Shown: positions 33,569-43,563 of the stretch, piece by piece | How positions within the stretch are numbered: position 1 is the first letter of the stretch | Layout of the letters: the number at the start of each line of letters is the position of its first letter | From: Pochonia chlamydosporia 170 | Lineage: Eukaryota; Ascomycota; Sordariomycetes; Hypocreales; Clavicipitaceae | Length of the DNA: 64,000 bases | Assembly (NCBI RefSeq): GCF_001653235.2 | Contig: NC_035790.1 | Coordinates: 3,782,001 to 3,846,000, forward strand | Reading direction: 5' to 3' | Notes under the pieces: model-generated | The model's database searches: none | What the model was told of the DNA's origin: nothing | The model's input: the letters and a program-made list of their open reading frames with translations, nothing else | Made by a program: the position numbers and the translations under genes

Positions 33569-34823
33569 ATGTCTGACGATGAAGCAGACCCCGAGCTCCT
33601 GGAGCTACTCCGCCAGCATATGCAAGGAAAACTAAACATAAAGGAAGAGGCAGATACAGGTGTTCTAGACGGAGCCGAATATGTCTACGACCAAGGGATT
33701 GACGTGGCCATCGATATGCGGTGTACCAAAAACGCAGCAGAGACCATATACAGCCAGATGCAGGAGAAGCATTATTCCACAGCAACTTGGTCGGAGCACG
33801 AACTGCATCCCAAGGCCAAGGATGAGAGCACACTAGCCTTTATCTTCACTATGGATCTGCTGAACTTTTCGTTTTGGTCGGAGTTGCCGGATGACGAGCG
33901 GTTCGCCATTGAATACAGGGGGAAGCGGTGGACAGGGTATTGGAGTCTTGTTGCGGCGATGCAGAGAGCACTGGAAGAAGGTGGGTTACCATTTCGCAGT
34001 CAAGGTTAAAGATGTACTGACATGTCAAAAACTAGATATTCCCATCACTGATCCACACTATTGGCAAAATGAAGAAGAGTGCAACCTGGACTCCCTTCGA
34101 CACATATTCAGATCGTCCACGGACGAAGAAATGCCCTTACTACAAGAGCGCCTAGACTGCCTCCGAGAAAGCGGCAGAGTTTTATACGAAGTATGTCCAA
34201 CAAACTCCTCAAAAGACCACCAATCTAACTATCCATCCAGCGATACAGCTGCAGCATCACAAATCTCATAGACGCCGCCGACGGCTCAGCAGCCGAGCTG
34301 GTCAACCTCCTCGCTCGAGACTTTTCATGTTTCCGCGACGAGCACCACTTTGAAGGCAGAAGCCGGCCCGTGAGATTCTTGAAACGAGCTCAGATCATGG
34401 TCGCGGACATATGGGCATGTTTTGAGGGCCAATCCTACGGCGAGTTTTGGGACATTGACAAGATCACCATGTTTGCGGACTACCGCATCCCCCAGATCCT
34501 CATCACCCTCGGCGCATTATACTGCAGTCCCCCTGTGGCGGTGGCAATCAAGGATAAGAAGATGTTTAAGAGCGGAGACCGCTGGGAGATGCAGCTACGA
34601 GGTAAGTGCTATTCAACGCTGGTCAAGTACGAGTGCTGACAGTGTCGCAGCTTGCAGCATATGGTGTGTAGAGTTAATACGGCGGGAGATTGTTCGAGCG
34701 CACCCAGACACACACGTTAATGCCATTCTCATCGATTTCTTCCTTTACGACCGCATGAAAGAACTAGAGGCTGCTGGCAAGGAACCCTTCCCTCACCACC
34801 GAACCAGGAGCATATGGTACTGA
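33569..34823 (+). CDS. qng1: Queuosine salvage protein (Q nucleotide N-glycosylase, former DUF2419)
   Basis: Exons 33569-33980, 34036-34190, 34241-34601 and 34651-34823 give 366 residues. The family landmarks are present: an N-terminal block ending FTMDLLNFSFWSE, then YRGKRWTGYWSLVAAMQRALEEG, DPHYW, RPVRFLKRAQIMVADIW and MFADYRIPQILITLGAL, and a last block with ELIRREIVRAHPD and AILIDFFLYDR. The enzyme releases the base queuine from queuosine nucleotide so that it can be put into position 34 of GUN tRNAs by the TGT enzyme. Eukaryotes do not make queuine; they salvage it from bacteria and food. Baker's yeast lacks this pathway, fission yeast has it. Start chosen at MSDDEADPELLELL; upstream in-frame sequence looks like leader. 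Confidence 0.92.
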
Positions 34824-35004
34824 GTTCAGCGTCATAGATTTTCTGCTCAGGCGTATAGATCCTTTTCAGAGTCATAGAATAGTCGTTTACATTTGATACA
34901 GCAAATACTAGAAGCAAGACAATACATAGCTCGTTAAATCAAAGGCACGCACGCCGCCAAAACGCCGCAATTCTCCTGGAATTTTTGTACTTTCCCCATG
35001 GTAC

Positions 35005-35666
35005 TCATGACCCAACGGCGATAGAGTTCAGAATGTGATCCATCTGTGCTGTCTCCGCCTCCTTATTGGCATTGTTCTCCTCCTTGAGTAACACGGAGAG
35101 CACCTCAATCGGAGGATTCAAGCCAAGACGGTGCGCTCTTTGCCACCTCTTCATTCGATCGATTCCAATGCAAGGCTACAATCAGTCAGAAAACACATAA
35201 TCTTGCAAAATCGCACTGCTGAATCAACACTTACCCCATATTGAGAGCTAACATCAAAGTATCGCAAAACCTTGTCGTTCACAGACAGGCCCTCCTGGTG
35301 CACCCTTGGCGCCTTGCGCTCCTTTTCAATACCCTTCCAGTACTTGTCGATTTGCGAGTTTGTAAGCTTCTCAGCCTTTATCTCTGCTTCAGATTTTTCA
35401 GGAACTTCCTCCTTGATCTCAGGCTCTTCCTGATCATCATCTTCCTGCTCGTCTACAGGGTCTTCAACAACCTCTTCCACCTTCTTCTCGGCGGGTTTCG
35501 TTCTCTCGGGAACTTCGATCTTGGTGGTCGTCGGCTTTACTAGAGTATCTTTTACATCTTTCGGTACGCTCTTGGTGACTTTGTTGGCGAAGCTGATTGT
35601 TGATTGACCTTTTGTAGGGCCGGTGCGGCCGCGGGTTGCGCCTGTTGATCGTCGAGTGGTGGGCAT
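35005..35666 (-). CDS. pold4: DNA polymerase delta subunit 4
   Basis: Exons 35666-35235 and 35175-35005 give 200 residues. The conserved domain is at the C-terminus: DKVLRYFDVSSQYGP joins across the intron to CIGIDRMKRWQRAHRLGLNPPIEVLSVLLKEE, the diagnostic POLD4/Cdm1 block. The N-terminus has a PCNA-interaction-like motif, GQSTISFANKV, after an Arg/Thr-rich start. The middle is a long acidic Glu/Asp/Lys-rich linker. In fission yeast (Cdm1) and mammals this small subunit stabilises polymerase delta and its hold on PCNA; budding yeast has no counterpart. The gene is convergent with QNG1 (181 bases between stops). Call rests on the C-terminal block and length. Confidence 0.9.
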
Positions 35667-36055
35667 GATGTTGCAGTGATGTTCCCTGGGAACTGTGGAA
35701 GGATATGGTTATATTAGACAATATTCTGGTATTAAACGATTCGCATATGTCTAACGATCGGGTTTAACAATTTTGGTGGGATAATTATTTCAAACGGCGT
35801 CGGTAAGAGGTAATATCTTCGAACTGGTTAACGATTCAGCTCAGGTTCGACTTAAGTGGAGGTGGGCCGGTTGCACAATGACGGTTGTGACGACTAGGCG
35901 GCTGACTTTGGCGGGGCAACGCGAGATTGGAACGCCGTCACGTGAACGAACTGCCATGAAGCGAAGGACGAAGAATGTGATGAAGCAATGTACTGAGCCA
36001 TGAAGTCTTTATTTATTGTCAATTCCAAAAGTATTCGAAGTTCTATGTCCTTCAA
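35667..36055. other. Intergenic region between POLD4 and SKI8
   Basis: A stretch of 389 bases holding the POLD4 promoter and the SKI8 3' end. No gene seen. Confidence 0.5.
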
Positions 36056-37219
36056 TCAACCACCAGTTGCCTCACGATAGAAAGTCAGGCTCCTATTTGC
36101 ACCCGCAGTACAGAACATCTCGCTCTTCCCAGTCTTGGGAAGCCATCTCGCCGCCCATAACGCCTTGTCTGTCTCACTATGCGTAGCCACACAGGCACTG
36201 CGCTCAATTGACCACACTTTGACCTTCCCATCCATGGAGCCGCTGAGCAAAAACTCCCCCGTATCACTCCAGTCGATAGTCGTAATCCATGAAGAATGTC
36301 CAGTGAGATTGCCCACATGCTCGCCATGCTTCATGTCATAGAGGGCAATGATTCCCGCATCACCAGCAGCAGCCAGTCTTGTACTCGCAGGCGAGAAGGC
36401 TACCGCTCGAACAGGCTTCGCCAACCCTGTAGTGTTTTGTGTCAGCTTCCTTTTTCTCTTTGTCTTTGCCAAAAAAAAAAAACCACCTACCAGATAGTGA
36501 ATACAAGATCCTCCCCGTGTCGTTGTTGAAAATGTACACTGCTCCGTTTTGATGCCCACTGGCGGTGTATTTGCCATCTCTGCTGAGATCGACGCTCATG
36601 CCGAAGCTCCCTGACCCAGGACTGCCTGTCTCATACTCTTGAATCTTGGTCTGATTGTCGCCTGTGACATCCCAGACGTTGATGCGTCCGTCGTTGGTAG
36701 TGCTGGCTAGATATGACCCGTCTTCACTCAGTGCCACTGCCCACACCTCACCGGGTTTGACTGACGGTCCAGTGATTTCACCGCTGCTTGACCACTCGCC
36801 AGTGTCTTGGTTTAATGCCCACAGTTTCACCTCTCCCCCGAAGCCCGCGCTTGCTGCAACTTTTCCATTTCTCGACGTGCAGATGTGGTGGCAACCTAGC
36901 TTGTGGGCGTTGGAGATGGACTGCTTCAGAGGGAATGAAGGGTCTGTCGTGTCGTGTACATGGAGGGTTGAAGAGCCGCCTGCTGAGAGGACTGCCCTTG
37001 GAGTCGTAGCTATTGAGAAAATATCTGTGATATGAGCTACGACAGTTGACGTTAACAGCTGATCTGAAAAGCGTGTCCCAGATTCTTTGACTTGAGCGAT
37101 GGCGGGGCAAGAGCTGTGTGCATACCATCATCCACTGTGTGCGTGGTCAAGTACTGCTTTGACTAGACGATACAGTCAGTGTCTGCGTAAAATTTAAGGA
37201 TTCCAAGCGCTCTCACCAT
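36056..37219 (-). CDS. ski8: Ski8 / Rec14-type WD40 protein
   Basis: Exons 37219-37217, 37162-37126, 37036-36491 and 36426-36056 give 318 residues. The first coding exon is the ATG alone and the second only 37 nt; together they read MSKQYLTTHTVDDAHITDIFSIA, close to the known Ski8 start. Seven WD-type blades follow; clear ones include VKLWALNQDTGEW, INVWDVTGDN, IIALYDMKHGEHVGNL and VKVWSIERSACV. Ski8 has two jobs: it is part of the cytosolic Ski2-Ski3-Ski8 complex that feeds mRNA to the exosome, and in meiosis it partners Spo11 for double-strand breaks. A minus-strand T-run is the polypyrimidine-like stretch in the last intron. Confidence 0.93.
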
Positions 37220-37690
37220 CTTCTCCGAATCATGCGGCCACGGGGCTCAGCGTGCTTTGGTTGGAGTTGGATGAGAGAGGACGATTCTCTCATGCCAGGT
37301 GGTGGGGCAGGTTTTGTAGAAACCATCAGCGGAAGAAAGCTGCAGACTGCACCATTAAACAACCAAATTTGTAGTTCACCCATACTCATAGAACACAAGA
37401 GTTTTCAGATGCACTTGCTCAGCTTCAATTCAATTCTTCGATGGGAGAGTCTTTGAGTTCCATGGCACGGAACAAATGCACTACTATAACAACACGCATC
37501 ATGCGAATTGAGCTTGGCTTCCACTCCGGGATTGTCAAAGTCAAAGTAATTGCTTTTATCTCTACAATGTATCTAAATTATACAAGGCTATCCAAGCCTA
37601 ACGCCGACAGCATGCAGATCTGACTGAGAATTGATATACAAATCTTTTAATACAGTTTGCCAGATGGTCACTCTCGTCCCTCGCATATCC
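37220..37690. other. Intergenic region between SKI8 and mitochondrial L32 genes
   Basis: A stretch of 471 bases holding the SKI8 promoter and the 3' end of the L32 gene. No credible gene. Confidence 0.5.
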
Positions 37691-38130
37691 TTAAAAAGGC
37701 TTATTCGCTGGGTAATCATCACGCCATATCCTTCTCATATCTAGCAATACAGTTAGCAATCGTGAAATCTCGGCCAGATCCGAACCCACGTACCTTCCAG
37801 GCATCTCTGGCATAGTCGGTGTGTTCTCTTGGTCTCGCCACACCCGGGACATTTGCACAGGCTGTTCACATCTTTCAACGCCTTGCCGGCCATTTGTCTG
37901 TGTCTCTTGCGGGAGTGCGATACTTTGTTTTTCGGCACCGCGCGCAATACTGACTCCCAGATGTCGTCCAGCAACGTAGGAAGGTTTAAGCTGACACCCG
38001 GTACCGCAATTGACAAGGTAGGGAACAATCGGGGTGTGAAGTATCGCGTATAAAATGTAGCCCAGCGTGAGGTAGAGGCAATTGTCGACGACGAGATGCG
38101 AGGCATCATTGAAGCAGCGACGGCAGCCAT
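37691..38130 (-). CDS. mrpl32: Mitochondrial large-subunit ribosomal protein bL32m
   Basis: Exons 38130-37794 and 37740-37691 give 128 residues. An Arg/Ser/Ala-rich N-terminus (MAAVAASMMPRISSSTIAST) fits a mitochondrial presequence. The mature part begins near LPTLLDDIWESVLRAVPKNK and then has the bL32 core SHSRKRHRQMAGKALKD. The zinc site is CKCPGCGE followed by CQRC. The small last exon adds DMRRIWRDDYPANKPF. In yeast, Mrpl32 is processed by the m-AAA protease, which licenses mitoribosome assembly; the zinc-site cysteines needed for that folding are all here. The gene is divergent from the septin gene. Confidence 0.93.
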
Positions 38131-38852
38131 CTTTGACTGTATTGTAACCCGGGACGGCTCTTGTAAATCGATTCGGCTGGTCGACAAGGACGGGAGCGGG
38201 ATTGCCGCAAACCGTGACGCTAGATTTTGTCGGTTGCTGCGAGAGCGCGATCAAAGGACTAGTGTTCGACGCTTCCCGGGTTTCGCAAATGTCGGAAATT
38301 GTGGTGTTTTGTCGAATCGTGAAGCAGTGGCCACTTCAGTTATCACAGTCGGTCAAAAATCGCAAATTCGCGTGTCACTTCCATCAAAAGTCTGCCGAAA
38401 GCTTTCTTTGTGGTGGCCTTGGTCAATTGCAGTCGGCCAATCACAGTGCTCCAACGCACAGACGAGCTGTGGGCCAATTGCCAGCTCCAAAAGCAATGTC
38501 CCCAGATGCCCCTTCCCCCTTTCTTTTAGTCCCTGCACCTTCCTCAAGCCATTGAAATTATCGCTTGGGATTGGCAGGAACGCTGACTTGGCCAGTGCCC
38601 CAAAGGTTACCCCTTCTCTGGAACTTGTCAACCACCGCCGCACCAAAACTCCAGCCTAACTCCCGTCGACCGCCTCCCACTTTATCCTTGATCGTGCACG
38701 TCTGCCGTCGTATTCGCAGTCTTTCATCTATCCAGCAGGCTTCCTCCAGCTTTTTCTTGGAATAGGGTCGAGATTCTTACATCTCAATTTCAAAAACTAT
38801 CCCAGTAACCCTTTTACCCTACGGTTTACCCCCCGCCGACCAGATCTACGCA
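38131..38852. other. Divergent intergenic region between mitochondrial L32 and septin genes
   Basis: A stretch of 722 bases serving both promoters. No coding content is convincing. The final 200 bases before the septin start are CT-rich. Confidence 0.5.
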
Positions 38853-39990
38853 ATGGCTGCCGCGAATACCATCTTCCCGAAGAGCCACGTCGGTTTCGAC
38901 AGCATTACTTCTCAGATCGAGAAGAAGCTGTTGAAACGTGGTTTCCAGTTCAACGTTATTTGCGTTGGTACGTGTTGAGAGCTTGCACTCGGCAAACTGG
39001 GAGCTCACCTTTGCTAACCTTTGATTTTCTACACAGGCCAGACTGGTTTGGGCAAGTCAACCCTGATCAATACCATTTTCGCTTCCCACCTCATCGACTC
39101 CAAGGGTCGTCTGCAACCCGATGAAGCCATTCGATCTACCACCGAGATCCAGAGCGTCTCCCACATCATTGAGGAGAACGGTGTCCGATTGAGGCTCAAC
39201 ATTGTTGACACCCCCGGATACGGTGATCTGGTGAATAATGACCGCTGCTGGGACCCCATTGTTAAATATATCAAGGACCAGCATTCGGCGTACTTGCGAA
39301 AAGAGCTCACCGCTCAGCGAGAGCGTTACATCCAGGATACTCGCATTCACTGCTGCCTGTTCTTCATCCAGCCCTCCGGTCACTCACTGAAGCCGATTGA
39401 TATCGTTGTCTTGAAGAAACTGTCCGATGTCGTCAACGTCGTTCCTGTCATTGCCAAGGCCGATACCTTGACAGTAGAAGAGCGCCAGGCTTTCAAGGAG
39501 CGCATCAAGGAGGAGTTTGCTTTCCACAACCTCAAGATGTACCCTTACGACAACGAGGAGTTCGACGATGAGGAGCGCACCCTGAACGGCCAGATCAAGG
39601 TAAGTTTTTTTGCCCTGTAGTCCGAGAAAACACACGAAACTAAGTAATAAACAGGGTCTTGTTCCCTTTGCGGTCGTCGGATCCGAGAAGTCCATCATGA
39701 TCGACGGCAAGCAGGTCCGCGGCCGCCAGAACCGATGGGGCGTCATCAACGTCGAGGACGAGAACCACTGTGAATTTGTCTATCTCCGTAACTTCCTCTT
39801 GCGAACGCACCTCCAGGATCTCATTGAGACCACATCCCAGATTCACTACGAAACCTTCCGTGCCAAGCAGTTGTTGGCTCTGAAGGAGAGCAGTGCACAT
39901 GGTGGCGGCGCTAGCAGCAGACCCATCAGCCCTGCTGCAGACCGAGAGCTGAGCCGCAGCTCCCAACGAATGGCCATGAACGGCTATTAA
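38853..39990 (+). CDS. cdc10: Septin of the Cdc10 type
   Basis: Exons 38853-38967, 39037-39599 and 39655-39990 give 337 residues. It starts MAAANTIFPKSHVGFDSI, with a polybasic KKLLKRG before the GTPase domain. GTPase motifs are G1 GQTGLGKST, G3 DTPGYGD and G4 AKAD. The septin unique element is present, with WGVINVEDENHCEFVYLRNFLLRTHLQDL. The C-terminus is short and Ser-rich, with no coiled coil, which is the mark of the Cdc10 class (AspD in Aspergillus). Septins build hetero-oligomeric filaments at septa, hyphal branches and infection structures. Cdc10 sits at the centre of the yeast octamer. Confidence 0.95.
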
Positions 39991-40767
39991 GTCGGTGATT
40001 CTTTGTAATCTTTTGTACTGGCGAGGGAGCAACGGCGTCTCTTGGCAGCTTAAGGGGGCACGCAGCCAACTATTTCCTTACGACCTAAATATCCCTCACG
40101 GTGTCATGCGGAAGCAAAAAAGGGCAGTGATATCATTTTGTTTGGGGAGGGTTGGTCACATTGTGACATTGCCATGTGAGCCACAACTTTCCAACAAAAA
40201 GCCTTTGTTTGATTTTATAAAAGGGGGTGTCGATGGTGTCACAGCGCCGGGCAATAGAGTCGGAGATACAGCCGGCTTTGCATCCGGGGCAATCAGTCTC
40301 AATGCGTCAATGCGTCGGAATCAAGCTAAAGCGAGTCGGCTGTAAACACTCTGGCAACAAGTTTTATGGCTACTGCCATTGACGGCGCCAGGACGGTTCT
40401 CACACATGTTTCAATTTTGTCTTTACTAGCACCCGTCTCGAGCTCTTTTTTACCATTTCTTTAGTCTTTAATCAGACCTTATACCTTGGACTCTAAGTAT
40501 AGCTAGAGTTGGTTTTGTCACCCGAGAATATGAAACATTAATGGAAAGAGATCGATTCTTTACTTTTAAGTGTTGTGTTTTGTACCAGGTTGACTCTATT
40601 CTTTATGTATATACCTAGAGCCTTTCCTATGAAGTCTAGTTTGCAGGGAAGCTACAATTAACTCTGCTTTCTGTTTTGTGTAAATGCCATGCCGTTTTAT
40701 TATTTGCAATGGTGGTCATCTTCTTCGTACCCGTCATACCGTCTTTCAAATGCCCCAGACACTCGCG
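39991..40767. other. Convergent intergenic region between septin and guanylate kinase
   Basis: A stretch of 777 bases containing the 3' ends of both genes. AT-rich from about 40430 to 40690. No gene is recognised. Confidence 0.5.
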
Positions 40768-41466
40768 TCAAGAATCCGATGGCTGGTAAATGTAGTCTTC
40801 CAGCTCCTTGTAAGCCTTGTCAAGATCATCATTGACAATAATCTTGTCATGAACACCGGGCGTCTTGGAGAACTCGAGCTCATTATGCGCCTGTGTCAGT
40901 CTCTTCTGCACACTGGCCTCGTTCTCAGTCCCACGGCCACGGAGCCGTGATTCCAGGATCTCGATCGACGGGGGAGCAATAAAGATGTATCGCGCAGCAA
41001 TGCTAGACTGCTTGATCTGCTTGACTCCCTGTTTCCAAGTCAGTATGCGCCACCTTCCTCGGCATCCCACTCTCGAAGCGATTGAGCACGAACCTCCATT
41101 TCGATATCCAGCAGCACCACCCTTCCCTTCTTGGTCTGCTCCTCGATGGTCATCTTGCTGGTTCCGTAGCGGTTGCCCCCGAATTTGGCGTGCTCGACGA
41201 ATCCGTCTTTCGCAATGAGGTCCTCGAACGCTTCCATGGTGACATAGTGGTAGTCTACGCCGTCGGTCTCGCCTACCCGCGGGGAGCGGGTGGTGTGCGA
41301 GACGGACAGGCAGAATGCGTCGGGGTGTTGAGCGAAGAGGCGGTTGTAGAGGGTTCCTTTGCCGACGCCAGAGGGGCCGGAGATGATGATGGGGCGGCGG
41401 TCCGTGGGTGCTGCGGCTGTTAGTTGTGATTCTGTAAGGGGTTTGGGTATGCTTACGGGTTGCCAT
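40768..41466 (-). CDS. guk1: Guanylate kinase
   Basis: Exons 41466-41457 (10 nt), 41410-41094 and 41028-40768 give 195 residues. The tiny first exon encodes MAT and one base; splicing gives MATPPTDRRPIIISGPSGVGKGT, with the P-loop at residues 15-22. GMP-binding parts are SVSHTTRSPRVGETDGVDYHY and the YGTSKMTIEE segment; the lid follows in the last exon (LESRLRGRGTENEASVQKRL). It phosphorylates GMP to GDP using ATP in the cytosol and is essential. The acceptor before exon 2 is CCGCAG at 41411. Confidence 0.95.
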   Translation of the reverse strand: MATRKHTQTPYRITTNSRSTHGPPPHHHLRPLWRRQRNPLQPPLRSTPRRILPVRLAHHPLPAGRRDRRRRLPLCHHGSVRGPHCERRIRRARQIRGQPLRNQQDDHRGADQEGKGGAAGYRNGGSCSIASRVGCRGRWRILTWKQGVKQIKQSSIAARYIFIAPPSIEILESRLRGRGTENEASVQKRLTQAHNELEFSKTPGVHDKIIVNDDLDKAYKELEDYIYQPSDS

Positions 41467-42862
41467 TGTGATGAATGGGCGGGTGTAGATCCGGTTTGAT
41501 CTTTTGGGGATTTGGGGGAGATATATACGAGGGACGCGGGGCATGGGGATGGTGAGTTGTGTGATCTGCCGCTATTTTGTGGGCGGTCTGGACGGTGGAG
41601 AGGTTTTTTTTGGTGGTGCATGTGGTGGGTGGTGGTGGTTGCCTGGATGTTGTGGTGTCTGGAAGGGGTAGGCGGTGTGGATTGCTTGGATGATGGTGGT
41701 TGTAATGGTATCACGACTTTTTCGGTGGGATGGTGGTGTATTTTAGCAATGTGTCGTTTTTTCGTGGTCCTTCGCGTTATGATGTATTTTTAAGTGTTGT
41801 GTTGATGAGGTTAGTTCCGTATTGTGGTGAGAGTTGTCGACCAAAGGTTGAAGTGTCTTGGAGTCAGCCTTACATGTTCATGGAATCAACACTTTTAATA
41901 TTATATTGCCTTGTCTACGCGTGCATGAAGTAAACAAATGAATATCACTGGGAACAAGAAGGTTAAACACTTCGGTGTAGATGCGTAGGTGACTTAGAGA
42001 TGGGATAAAATGACAATTGTTCTGTGGATTGAAGCTATGTAGGGTAGGAGGGCTACCTTGAATTTATTAAATCAATGACAGATGCCTGGTCCTGACCATC
42101 GACAGTCACACTCACTGCCATGAAATCTAAGCAAGGTATAATCTCGCGTCCAGGTCCACTGGTCGCTTGCGAACAACAGCCTCGGACGTGCATCCAACAG
42201 CTAAGGTCAGAGCCGGGGTCACACAAGTTGGCCAATGTCACTTTGTCCAAACACTGGATCGGTTCGAGCTCCTATCAGCTCTAGGCGTGCTACAACATAG
42301 GAGCTGCTGTCGATTTGTTTGTCTGCTCACAGTTTGACGTCACTTGTGGCAAACCTACATATCCTTGCTATGGAGGAGCGGTCAAAATTGATGAACAAAC
42401 TCGTCTCTTCAACCGACACGAGATTGTCGCCCAACTGTTCAGAGACACACTGAGACGGACGACCAGCACATGAGAGCACATGCGCAAATGAGGGCTCTGG
42501 TCAGCGAAATAGGGGAGCCTTGGCGGAAGCACGGGGTCATTTGATGCAGGCTAGGGCGGCGTGGGTTCACCGTCACTGAGGCTCACGACAGTGAATATGC
42601 ACTAACACGAGGCCGGTTAAATGTTGTTCGTATTCCGAGGTCAGCTTTCAGTGTGCCGTCACGTTAGGTGGTGTGTGGACCGTGGTCCTTCTTTGGTGAA
42701 TGTAGATGGGTACGGTAAATCCTGGTGACACTCGAGATCAGTGACCACAATGGTGTTGCTGGGAGCCATGACGGCACATGCATGCATAATGAATGAGGAG
42801 CAGGTCAGACAAGTCCCTGCTCGAGCAGCGAAATTGAGGATATCGTCGCATATTGCGGCGGG

Positions 42863-42880
42863 AATGAATGAATGAATGAA
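42863..42880. repeat. (AATG)n microsatellite
   Basis: Four and a half units of AATG stand in tandem in non-coding DNA. Confidence 0.9.
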
Positions 42881-43402
42881 TCGATGGGGGCATCTGGACC
42901 CTTGCCCCTGATCTTGTTCCTGGCGCTAGCGTCGGAGCAATTATCATCTGTGGACTGCGATAGGGCAGCATGACCAGTAATCTTGGGTGGCAGACGCAGG
43001 AACAGAGACTGGATTCGGTGGATGTAACTCAATGGAGTGGGTTCATGTCCAGAATGGACGCACGAGGGTCCATGTCTCGTTTACTGTGACCATCCAACAT
43101 TGAACGCCACTAGTCGCTGTCAACCCCAGGCGAGGCCTGTTTCGTCTTGGTGCTTGGCATTTGGATGATGTGAGGGTGGTGTTTGGAGTTTTCAGTTTGC
43201 AGCGCAGTGCTGAGGAGGGACGAGCAAAGGACCGCCACTCCCGTCTGGCTTCGTGACCCCATCGTCACTTCTTCACCGACGAGCCTCTTCTACCCACACT
43301 TTGCGCCTTTTCTCTCCTCTTTCTCTTTCCTGTCTCTATTCACTGCTCTTGCCTCAGTTGTGGGCGTACATTCATTTACAACTGCTCTCTCGTTGGAGAG
43401 CT

Positions 43403-43422
43403 CGCTTCGCTTCGCTTCGCTT
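43403..43422. repeat. (CGCTT)4 pentanucleotide repeat
   Basis: Four perfect units lie in the probable leader of the GH72 gene, about 140 bases before the start codon. Confidence 0.9.
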
Positions 43423-43563
43423 CTCGTCACTCTCTCGTAACTGGGCAATCGCTCTTTCCCTAAATCGCTTCCTGCTTTCTGCTAGACCTCCATAGTTTGG
43501 CCAACTTTTGCAAATTGATTTCGATTTCGATTCATCAGCATTTATCACCAACTGCGTTAAACC

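Larger units (their letters stand above)
41467..43563. other. Gene-free region of 2.1 kb between guanylate kinase and GH72 genes
   Basis: This is a divergent promoter region without recognisable genes. It contains an AATG tetranucleotide tract, a CGCTT pentanucleotide tract, and a 9-bp inverted repeat at 42267-42305. From 43260 to 43560 the plus strand is CT-rich, a probable long leader of the wall-enzyme gene. Confidence 0.55.

Noticed and set aside
42240..42305. Possible tRNA, because of a GGTTCGAGCTCC string
   Set aside because: No acceptor stem, D-arm or anticodon arm can be built around it; the symmetry is a simple inverted repeat.
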